Below are positions 55,481 through 64,000 of a stretch of 64,000 bases of DNA, one piece after another. Source of the DNA: Balaenoptera acutorostrata (taxonomy: Eukaryota > Chordata > Mammalia > Artiodactyla > Balaenopteridae); assembly GCF_949987535.1 (NCBI RefSeq), contig NC_080069.1, positions 43,079,269-43,143,268 of the forward strand. The letters run 5' to 3'. Both the position numbers and the translations under genes were made by a program. The notes under the pieces are model-generated. The model was not told the DNA's origin. It saw only the letters and a program-made list of their open reading frames with translations, and searched no databases. Each line of letters begins with the position of its first letter. The stretch's first letter is position 1.

Positions 55481-56990
55481 CAGAATGCAAAAATAGATAA
55501 AGAGCCCAATCTAGAAGAAAACACAACCAAAGGAATAAAAGCAGATTCTTGGCAAGTTCTTCCTGTTATAGAAGGCCTTAATAATAGCATGAAATCAATA
55601 GAACAAGAACTCAAAGACAAGATGATGAAACAACAGAATGAGATGAAAAGGGAGATCACGGAACTAAGGGAAAATAATAAAGGACCAAAACAATACAATT
55701 ACAGATGTAATAAATAAACCAGAAACAGCAAAACACAGAATGGATACGACTGGACACCAAAGTAATGTGTAGGAAAGGCTTGAGATATCGAGTAAATGTG
55801 ATGGGAAAAGGTAAAGATATTAAAGCAATTAGAGTGAAGTTAATAGATAGGGCAAAGAAGCTACCATAAGCATAATTGTTAGCAGCCCTAAAGTTGAGGT
55901 TCCAAAAATGGAACAGAAAAAGTTATTAAGGTATGAAACACAGGAAAGCTTTCCCTGAAATGAAGGAAGAACTGAATATTCAGATTGGAAGTGCACACCA
56001 TATGCTAGAGGAATTGATACGGAATAGCACTGACATTAAGACACACTGATTTAGTAACCAAACTTAGAGGATAAAATAAGAATACTTTAGGAATCTAGGC
56101 AGAAAAGGCAAGTCATGTCAGGGGGAAAATTCAGTCTGATCTCAGATTTCTCCAAGATAACATTCATCAAACGAAGATAATGAATCCAAATCTACAAAGT
56201 TTTGAGGGTAAAAAAGTATCACCCCAAAATATAACCAACCAAGGGGTTGATCTCAATCATGAATTTGGGGATACAGAACTCATGAGCCCTTCTGGAAAAA
56301 CTACTCAATGACAAAATCCGATCAGCCAAGAGATGAATCAAAATAAGGGGCTGAGAAAGGGAAATTCATGGTAAAAGGACTTAATTCCATTTAGATTAAG
56401 ATTCAAGTGTGGGAATTTTAGTTGCAGAACAGAATGTAAATATTATAAATCCTGATAAAGTAAAAACAACACTGGCAATATAATCTGGAATGGAGAAAAG
56501 GAGTGCGAAGGAGGGCAGAAGTACTAATCACATTTTCTTTCACAGTTCAGAGCAACTAATACGCATATAAAACTGAAACATAATTGTAAAAATCCTACTC
56601 CAATCTCTCAACTGAAATCGTTTTTCTTGAGAGGGGTCTTTTAAGAATGAATATTTTTTTGAGGTTAAGGAATATTTAGCTGAAGTTCAGCTATTCCTTC
56701 ATTTTCACTTTAGTTTCTTTCCCCTCTATTAAATTCAAGTAACAGTACACTTGGTACTTTGGTTAAGAAAATAGCTTCTGTGGTATGTCTCATTCATTTT
56801 TCTACCTGTCTGGCTCTATTTCTACCTCTCTCTCTCAATCTCTCAATGCTTTATGCACACAAATGTTAATACTGACCATTTCTGGGTGGTGAGATTTTTG
56901 AGTGACTTTTTGCATTTTTCTCTGTATTCTTTTATATGGCTTATAAATCATTTAAAAATAATAAGCATGTAACTTGTTTCAGTTTTAAAA
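55480..56990 (+). repeat. Degraded L1/HAL1-like LINE remnant
   Basis: A-rich sequence with phrases typical of L1 ORF1-type DNA: 'caatagaacaagaactcaaa', 'gacaagatgatgaaacaaca', 'gaaaagggagatcacggaac' and later 'cacaccatatgctagagg'. It is full of stops and indels, with no intact frame. The family is from memory and could be HAL1 or an old L1M. Confidence 0.5.
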
Positions 56991-56993
56991 GAC

Positions 56994-57023
56994 TATCATC
57001 TATCTATCTATCAATCTATCTAT
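56994..57023 (+). repeat. (TATC)n microsatellite
   Basis: About seven TATC/AATC units following the LINE remnant. Confidence 0.85.
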
Positions 57024-57149
57024 CTCTTTTGGTTTAAGGTAAATCACCTAATCTCGAGCCTCAGATTCCTCTTCAATCTGCGGATAACAAGATTAACATT
57101 AGAGGATGTTTTGAAAATTGTGAGATAACATAGCCCCCCCACCCCCACC

Positions 57150-57632
57150 CCGTGGTAGGCTGAATAATGGCCCCCAAATAAAGCCACATCCTAATTCCCA
57201 AAACCTGGGAATGTTAATTTACATGGTAAAAGGATTTTACAACTGTGATTAAGTTAAGGCTCTTAAAATGGGAAGATTATCCTGGATTATCAGGTGCTGT
57301 GGATGTAATCACAACCATCCTAATAGAAACGAGGCAGGAGGAGTCGGAGTCAGAGGGGAAGGTGATGGGATGATGGAAGCAGAGGCTGGAAGATGTAGGG
57401 AGTGTCCGCAAGCCAAAGAACACATGAAGCCACTAGAAGCTGAAAGGGCAAGGAAATTGATTATCCTCTCAGAGCCTCCAAAAGGAACCAAGTCTGCCCA
57501 CACCTTGACGTTAGCCCAGTGAAACTGATTTCAGACCTCTGACCTTCAGACTGTAAGAGAATAATCTGTGTTGTTTGAAGCCACTAAATGTACGATAATT
57601 TATTAAAACAGTAACAGAAAACTAATATTAGA
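57150..57632 (+). repeat. MaLR/MLT-like LTR remnant
   Basis: Begins 'gtggtaggctgaataatggc' and ends with 'gtgttgtttgaagccactaa' and 'cagtaacagaaaactaat'. This start/end pair is typical of old non-autonomous mammalian LTR elements. There is no coding capacity. The 57268-57522 open frame is a chance reading across it. Confidence 0.6.
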
Positions 57633-57639
57633 CATTCCT

Positions 57640-58980
57640 ATATGCTGTTCCTTTAGCCCAAGTTGACCTCCCCACCCATCTCTTTCATCCCCCCAACTCC
57701 TACTTGTTCAATATTCAAGTTTCCCTGACATTGCCTACCTTCCACTGCTGCCCAGAGTGGGTATCCCCCATTACAGCACTTGCCACTCTCTGCTACAGCT
57801 GCTCACGGATAGGCCTCTCTCCCTCACAGCCCATGCCTGCGAGGACAGGGCTGGGGACCAGGCTCTCTGCCTACCAAGCCCAGCAGAGAACCCAGCTCAG
57901 TAACTATTAAATGAACAGATGGGTAAATGAGGGCTAGGTGAGTAGTTGGTACCATATAAATAATCATTACACTCGTTCCTTGGTGTCAGGATCTCTTCCT
58001 TCCCTATTTCTACCTGGCTGTCTCCCACCAGCCTCTCCTCCACATAACACACACTCTTCCAATCTCTAGAAAACTGACCTGGGTCTTTATCTCTGACTTC
58101 TTTCCTCGGTCATTGGTCCAAAACACATTTGCTGACAACTGTTGAGTCTGTTGGTAGGTTTACCTTTGGGCGGGCATGTCTCTGTGTGTGTGTGTGTGTG
58201 TGTGTGTGTATTATGGAGACCTGTGAACCTCTTTAAGTGTGTTTTCCTGGATATGCAATATGTGTGTAGTGAGTGTTAGACACATGTGTCCCATATGGAT
58301 GTGTGTTTTCATGTGCATGCCCGTGTCTGTGGGTAAGCTTGTTGTTTCTGCATACATGTCTCTGCTTGTATGCTGTGTGTCTCTGATTATGGGTTATGTG
58401 TCTGTGTGTTAGTGTGTGTCTGTACAAGCAGGAAAAGATACCTTTTGATTGCTGCCCCCTAGAGATCTGACCGCCCGAGGCAGGTGTTGGTGTGCCGGCT
58501 TAGCTCACTGAGTTGCCGCCTGTCTTCTCTTTCCTGTCTCAGGCAGAAGGCTGGGCCTTTTTTTTCTCCCTGTCTACTGGGGTGAGGATCTCAGGCCCAA
58601 GGCTGAGCCAACCACAGACATCTTCCTGACTCTGCCTTCTGAAGGCCTAAGCTTCTTGAGGGGATTTTGCTAAGGAGAGGGGAGAGGGGGCAAAGCCATC
58701 CAGAGAGTCCCTCCAAAGGAAGAGGGGGTCAGCGTTTGCATGGGCAGATGGAACCCACAAACACTCCCTAAAGATGCCCTAGGAGAGGAGTCAGGGTGGG
58801 CTTGGGAAGGGAGGCTCCTGGACATTGAGCTCCAGCCTGGGAATCTCAGCAGAGACCATGTGAATCACAGCATCAAATACCCAGGACCTCTGCACAGTTA
58901 GAGAGGATGGGGTGAGGAGGGGCCCCCAAAATGACCTTCCTACTGCTCCAGGGGCTGGGACCTTGGAGAGGAGTTAGATT
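57640..58980. other. Intergenic stretch with (TG)n at 58183-58209
   Basis: A pure (TG)n at 58183-58209 leads into a degenerate 'tgtgtctctg' block to about 58430. Otherwise no gene or recognised repeat. The His/Thr-rich reverse frame is a shadow of the TG block. Confidence 0.6.
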
Positions 58981-59034
58981 TAGTTTGGTTTGGTTTGGTT
59001 TTACCACTTTAACCATTTTAGTGTATAGTTCTGT

Positions 59035-59180
59035 GCTATTAAGTATATTCGCATTGTTGTGCAACCATATATTTAGTTTATAAAATATAGTTATGTATTT
59101 GGCTTATATATTTATGTAAATGTATATAATTTATATATAAATATATATTTCATGTATATAATTATTTAGTTTCTAAAATA
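59035..59180. repeat. AT-rich low-complexity tract
   Basis: 'tatataatttatatataaat' and related TA-rich words over about 140 bp. Confidence 0.8.
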
Positions 59181-59627
59181 GATAGAGAAACATCACCAGT
59201 TTTGCACACCTGAGCACACCCACCTCTGGGCTCAGTATCACCAGAAGGAACACATACCAGTTGTGGGGAGGACTGTGGAGAGGGAAGGGACACGGCCCCG
59301 GGGGGAAGGGCAGGAATGTGAGACCCCTCCTGCGGGAGCTGGGGTAGCAGAGGAGGTGGGGCCGGGCAGGCTGGGCTTTGAAAGCCAGGCTGAGGTTCAG
59401 GGGCTTCTACTGAGAGTCAGGGGGCCCTGGGGGCTGGGGAGACCTGGCCAGGTTTGTGTTTGGGAAAGATTGCTCTGGGGGCCGTGCAGAGGAGGGGAAG
59501 GAGGAAGAGAATGTGGAACCCATGGTGATGAGAGCAGCAGCAGGCCTGAGTGAGGCGCTTTGAGTGAATGATGTGTGAGGCCTGAGAGCAGGTCGAAGGA
59601 TTAGGGCTGGGGCAGTGACTACTGAGC

Positions 59628-59895
59628 TTTTTTTTTTTTTTTTTCATTCTTAAAAAAATTGAAGTATAGTTGCCGTACAATATTATATGTTATAGGCATA
59701 CAATATAGTGATTCACAATTTTTAAAGGTTATGCTCCATTTATAATTTTTATAAAATATTGGCTATATTCTATGTGTTGTACAGTGTATCCTTGTAGCTT
59801 ATTTTATACCTAATAGTTTGTACCTCTTACTCCCCTACCTCTCTGTTGTCCCTCCCCACTTCCCTTTCCCCACTGGTAACCACTAGTTTGGAGAA
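59628..59895 (-). repeat. Truncated L1 3' end
   Basis: A T-run from 59628 is the A-tail, then 'ttgaagtatagttgccgtac', 'gcatacaatatagtgattca' and 'tgtgttgtacagtgtatcct' follow the reverse complement of the L1 3' region found in whales and ruminants. It breaks off near 59895, just before a perfect inverted repeat. Confidence 0.8.
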
Positions 59896-59917
59896 CTGTG
59901 CCTTTAAGAGCACACAG

Positions 59918-59989
59918 TCTTCCCTCTCCCTTCCCTCTCCACCCCACGTCTTGATGAATGTGGGGTGGAGAGGGAAGGGAGAGGGAAGA
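59918..59989. repeat. Perfect 30-bp inverted repeat with 12-nt spacer
   Basis: The left arm (59918-59947, starting 'tcttccctctccc', ending 'caccccac') is the exact reverse complement of the right arm (59960-59989). The spacer is 'gtcttgatgaat'. One arm is all-pyrimidine apart from a single A-C-C-C-C-A stretch. It can form a long hairpin. It follows directly on the broken edge of the L1 fragment. Confidence 0.97.
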
Positions 59990-60039
59990 GTCACTTGCAA
60001 CCCCTGTTGATTTGGAAGATGGTAGGACTGTTTATTGAA

Positions 60040-60165
60040 CTAGCGAGCACAGGAGGAGTACAGACTCTGGGGAAGTTGATAATAACCATGGCTCAGACAT
60101 TCAATCACTTGCCTGTGGTTACATGGCACGTAAGGGGTAGCCGAGGTCAGATGTAGACATGTCAA
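60040..60165 (-). repeat. MIR fragment
   Basis: 'caatcacttgcctgtggtta' followed by 'catggcacgtaaggggtagc' and 'cgaggtcagat' resembles the reverse-oriented middle of MIR. Confidence 0.5.
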
Positions 60166-60191
60166 GTGTAAAGCACGAAACCATCTGGCCA

Positions 60192-60402
60192 GTTGTTACA
60201 AGAATGCGCTCTGGGGTCAGACAAACCCGGGCTCCTTTTGACCTGGGACAAGGTGATTAATCTCTCTAAGGCTCAGTCTCCTTAAGTGGAAAATGGGAAA
60301 ACAGCACCTACCTCATAGGGTTGTAAGGATTTTATGAGACGATGTATATAAAGAACTTAGCACAGTGCCTACTATGTTGTAAACACTCCATAAATCTTAG
60401 CT
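60192..60402 (+). repeat. Near full-length MIR SINE
   Basis: 'gaatgcgctctggggtcaga', 'acctgggacaaggtgattaa', 'aaaatgggaaaacagcacct', 'cctcatagggttgtaaggat' and 'cacagtgcctactatgttgt' follow the MIR consensus in order. Confidence 0.85.
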
Positions 60403-60426
60403 CTTAATATTGTAACAATAGCAGCA

Positions 60427-60495
60427 GCAGGGGAGGGGAGGGTAAGGGAGAGGAGGGGAGGGGAGCGGAGGGGAGGGGAGGGGAGGGGAGGAGAG
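60427..60495 (+). repeat. (GGGGA)n microsatellite
   Basis: A purine run of about 13 GGGGA-type units with a few substitutions. The reverse frames of Pro/Leu/Ser repeats across it are artefacts. Confidence 0.9.
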
Positions 60496-60499
60496 TGGG

Positions 60500-62900
60500 T
60501 GCAGAGAGCACAGCCCCCCAAGGAGGCTGAGGAGGGGCCAGAGAGGTGAGGCAGCCAAGCAGCATGCCGGAGCTGGGGGCAATGCAGCAAATTCGGGTTT
60601 TAATCCAGGCTATCACGGCTGCTGTGGAGCCTTAGAAAAGCCCCCTGATTGCCTTGAGCCCAGGTTCCCTCATTTGCTCCATGGACCTGGTCTGTATGAA
60701 GGTGAGGGATATCTGTGATGCATGTACAGCTCTGGGTGCTTCATAAACAATAGTTGTCATTTTAGGAGGAGGAATAAATGTTCCCAGAGAGAGTGGCTTC
60801 ATGGAAGACAAGGAAAGGTAGGGTTTCAAGCAGGGCCTCACTGCTCAACAGCCTCACTGCTGCCAAGAAGTCAACAAAGATAAAGGCAGAAAAGTATTCA
60901 TTGGCTGTGACAAGGAGATGAAAGTGACCTTGGTGAGCCGGCTTCAGGGATGCTGAGAGCAGGAGGTGGGGGCAGCGGCTGAGGAGTGATGGGAGGCGGC
61001 GAAGTGGAGCTGAGAAAGCAGGTGACTGCTTGGCAGGGATGAGGAGGAAGGAGTAAGCGGGGAGGGGGCAGCGACAGGCACGGTTCTGAGATGGGAACCA
61101 GAGCACATGGCAAGTTGGCCTGTCCCAGAGTGTAACTGCTTTGTGTCTACCCTGCCCCCACTTGCTGGCTCCAGCCCTGGGCCCCTTTGTTCTCTACACA
61201 AGGCCTCTCTGTCTGGGCACAGACCATGGTATGATCCCAGGGCCTTGGGTGCTCCCTGGGCCCCAACCTGGGTCACCCAATGCTGAGACCAGGCACCTCC
61301 TCTCTCTGCCCTACTTTCCGGTGTGGCCTAGGAAAAGTTGAAGTGGTTCACACCTTCTGCCAGGGCCTTAGCTTCCATCCCTCTCCCTGCATGCCTGGAT
61401 CTGTACAGCTCAGGGGAGATGGAGAGTAATAATAAAAATAGCATCAATTATATCCTTTCTCCTGGTTCCTTCTCACCAGTACTTAAACATGCCTGTGTAA
61501 GAAACACATAAGAAATTTTTAGAAAAAAAAGAAAACTTCCTCTAATTCTACATCCTTCTGTATCTATTCTCCTTCCACCTAACTTTTCCAGTCAATCATC
61601 TATACTGCATCCACTTCTTACTCATGAAACCACTAAAATCTGGCGTCCACCACATACCCCATCTCCACTGTCCACTGTGACTACTTCTTGCCAAGATAAT
61701 CAACAATTTCCTTGTTCTTAAATCCAATGGTCCCTTTCTATAAACTACGGGACCTTCTTTGACATTTTGGATTGCTGACCTCTCCCTCCTTCTTGAACCT
61801 CTGTCCTTTCTTGGCTTCCTTAAAACTATGTTCCCTCCCAGTTTTCCTTCTCTCTGAGAGCTTCTTCCTTATTTACATTGAATATTTATATTTTCCCCTG
61901 CATCCATGAACGTTAGTATGGTATCCTCTTTTATGTTTTGTTTCCCTTCTGGTGGGAATTCATATGGTTATCATGGGAGTCACCATCCTATGACCCCACC
62001 GCCCACCCCCTCCACAGGTCACTGGTGCAGGGAATGGCATCTGACCAAAGCCAGGCTGATGAGAGCCAGTCCCTAGAAATTCTGGAGCTGAAACTGAGAA
62101 GAATAAGCCTGAACTGGAACTGAAAGAGATGAGCCAACATTTTGTTAGGTACCTGGATTTAAGCTATAAAGTTGAGAACTGTCAGAAGCTGGGTTTGTTA
62201 TTATTATGTGGACTGAGAAAGCATAAGAAGCTTGTCTGGAGAGAAAAAAGGAGAGAGAGAAGGCAGGGTGGGGACAAAAAGCAGGGCTTGTTCAATTCCT
62301 CTGGCTCTTCCAATGTACCTCCATCCTGATTTCTGGGACCTCTCAGTTTCCTAATCAGGGCATCAACATCAGCGAACGGCCAATAACTCAGCGTCTACAG
62401 TTCAGCAAGGCGCATAATAATCTAGCTCCTAGCAGTTTGAGGTCAAGAATGAAACACATTTTGTTATCCAAGTTAAGTAAGTTAACACTTACTCTGTTGT
62501 CCTCTAACTGCTTGCAGACCACTATTTTGGATTTACCCTTCCAGGCGCATGTGATGGTACCTCTCATCGTAAAATGAGTTGAATGGCATGCAGGGGAGGC
62601 AAAGGCATCATTCAAGGGCAGGTTGAAGAAGAAAGGTTTCCAGTCCTGTTACTCCAGCCTAAGATGTCCCATGAAGCCAGAAGCCATAGTCAGAGAGATT
62701 GAAAGAGCCCCCAGATGTAGTGCTAAAAAGGGAAACTGCTCCAAGAGCTTGCACAGACCTTGCATCTTCTTGGCAAACCTGAAGATTCAGAGAGCATGGT
62801 CCTACAAAATTCTAGTATTGATTATGGAAGTGGAAGTCTGTTGTATTCATGGATGTTTTCAACTTTTAAATAGTTTTTCTATATGGGAAAATTCCCATTT
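60500..62900. other. Intergenic stretch, nothing assigned
   Basis: Mixed sequence, AT-rich after 61.4 kb. Parts (60.6-61.1 kb and 61.95-62.3 kb) have the feel of old interspersed repeats, but I cannot name a family. No coding exon recognised. Confidence 0.5.
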
Positions 62901-62929
62901 TAAGACCTAGCCTCCTCAGTACAGAAGTC

Positions 62930-63705
62930 AGAACTAAAATTCCCAGCACCCATTGCAGCTTGTCCATAGGCATGCTACTTCCCCCACGTGAGATTTTGAT
63001 TGGAAGTGAGCAAGGTAAGTACCACCAAATTTCACCAATATTTCTGGTTCTCCTCTCCTTCTAAGCACCAGGAGGATTGCACTTGTGGCCACGAGATTTG
63101 TTTTTTGTTTTTTTTTTTTTTAGATTTATTTTATTGATTGATTGATTGCTATGTTGGGTCTTCGTTTCCGCGCTAGGGCTCTCTCTATTTGCGGCAAGTG
63201 GGGGCCACTCCTCATCGCGGTGCGCGGACCTCCCACCATCGCGGCCTCTCTTGTTGCGGAGCACAGGCTCCAGACGCGCAGGCTCAGCAGTCGTGGCTCA
63301 CGGGCCCAGTCGCTCCGCGGCACGTGGGATCCTCCCAGACCAGGGCCCGAACCCGTGTCCCCCGCATTAGCAGGCAGACTCCCAACCACTGCGCCACCAG
63401 GGAAGCCCACGAGATTTGTTTTGATCAATGCAATGTGAGCAGAAGCCAGTACACGTTTTCCCTCACTCTCTTCTGCCACAGCCAACTCTGAAGGTTCATA
63501 TCAAGAAGGTGGCATCATTGTAAAATGGTGGAGCTTCCAAAAGCTTAGATCCTTGAGTGACCACGGTGAGCAAGACTCTTCCTCCCCCCTTCACCCGTGC
63601 TAGAACTGTAGCTGAGCAAGAAATACATCTTTGCTATTTTAAGCCAGTACGATCTGGGGGTTGTTTGTAACTACTGTGTTACCTAGCGAATTCTGACTGA
63701 TGAAG
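62930..63705 (+). repeat. Old interspersed repeat, interrupted by SINE copy 5
   Basis: The part after the SINE, with 'gatcaatgcaatgtgagcag', 'cttgagtgaccacggtgagc', 'gagcaagaaatacatctttg' and 'gggggttgtttgtaactact', resembles a widespread old mammalian LTR-like repeat. The left part runs from about 62930. The family is uncertain. Confidence 0.45.
63090..63422 (-). mobile_element. CHR-type SINE (copy 5)
   Basis: Reverse-oriented SINE with a T-rich left edge and the tRNA-like head ending near 63407. Perfect 15-bp duplications 'cacgagatttgtttt' are at 63090-63104 and 63408-63422. The intact duplication marks a young insertion inside an older repeat. Confidence 0.95.
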
Positions 63706-64000
63706 AAAGGAAGCAGGTTGGACACAGGACTTCATTTTCGTATAGCGCAAGTATCTAGCTTTTGGGAATGGTAGTGGTAACAGCAGTGGTTTCCTAGTGG
63801 TTGCAAAACTGAGTTCTTACCACAGAAGTGCCATAGAGCTTAGTATTTGGAGCGGTAATGATGGTGATTTCCTCATCAGGTTGTATGGTGTGGTTTGGGT
63901 GTTGTTCCTAGAAACTTATCCTCAAGTCCATTTCCCTAGCCTTCCTAACAATTCTGAGCTAAGTAATATCTTTTAACAAATCCCTTTTATGCTTCAACTA
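63706..64000. other. End of window, nothing recognised
   Basis: Unique-looking sequence with 'gtggtaacagcagtgg' type words. No gene or repeat assigned. Confidence 0.4.

Noticed and set aside
57268..57522. 84-codon open frame
   Set aside because: It lies entirely inside an LTR-like repeat and has no recognised domain.
49326..64000. ENHO, the expected next gene downstream
   Set aside because: No frame with a short secreted peptide of that type was found. In human it lies further away than the 15 kb available here.

Overview
This is a 64 kb piece of mammalian nuclear DNA. Five insertions of the same tRNA-derived SINE of the CHR type of whales and hippos (around 7.4, 41.6, 54.1, 54.4 and 63.1 kb), most with clear target-site duplications, point to a cetacean. 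Species cannot be fixed from the sequence alone. Old MIR, L2 and L1 fragments, MaLR-like LTR remnants and many microsatellites complete the repeat picture. There is no bacterial, viral or organellar gene content.

The window holds one recognisable protein gene, CNTFR on the + strand, encoding ciliary neurotrophic factor receptor subunit alpha. It runs from a CpG-island promoter near 10.8 kb to a polyadenylation signal at 49,303-49,308. Eight exons carrying coding sequence were placed by reading frame and GT/AG junctions: 31269-31353, 35512-35745, 42712-42829, 43003-43169, 44253-44416, 47895-48075, 48424-48592, and a last exon from 48684 that supplies only the third base of the stop codon. Joined, they give exactly 372 codons plus TGA, the length I recall for the human receptor. 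The features are a signal peptide, an Ig-like domain, a cytokine-receptor module with four cysteines, a second fibronectin III domain with WSDWS, and a GPI-anchor tail. Two 5' non-coding exons are proposed: one ending at 11022 in the CpG island, and one at 18722-18836.

Layout: 1-8.5 kb is intergenic with old repeats and an AT-rich element near 5.7-6.1 kb. 8.5-11.4 kb has two CpG islands. 11-31 kb is the 5' non-coding intron territory, with cryptic TG/CA/CT arrays, AT-rich conserved-looking blocks, a third CpG island near 21.6-22.0 kb and an exact 21-copy 37-bp minisatellite at 28541-29317. 31.3-49.3 kb is the coding part. 49.3-64 kb is downstream intergenic DNA, increasingly rich in LINE, LTR and SINE sequence, with a perfect 30-bp inverted repeat near 59.95 kb.

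I found no convincing undescribed multi-gene system. The items most worth a second look are a predicted upstream ORF that ends 4 nt before the CNTFR start codon, a stop codon split by a 91-bp intron whose retention would add only one Trp, the homogenised 37-bp array, the internal CpG island, and the 30-bp hairpin next to a truncated L1.
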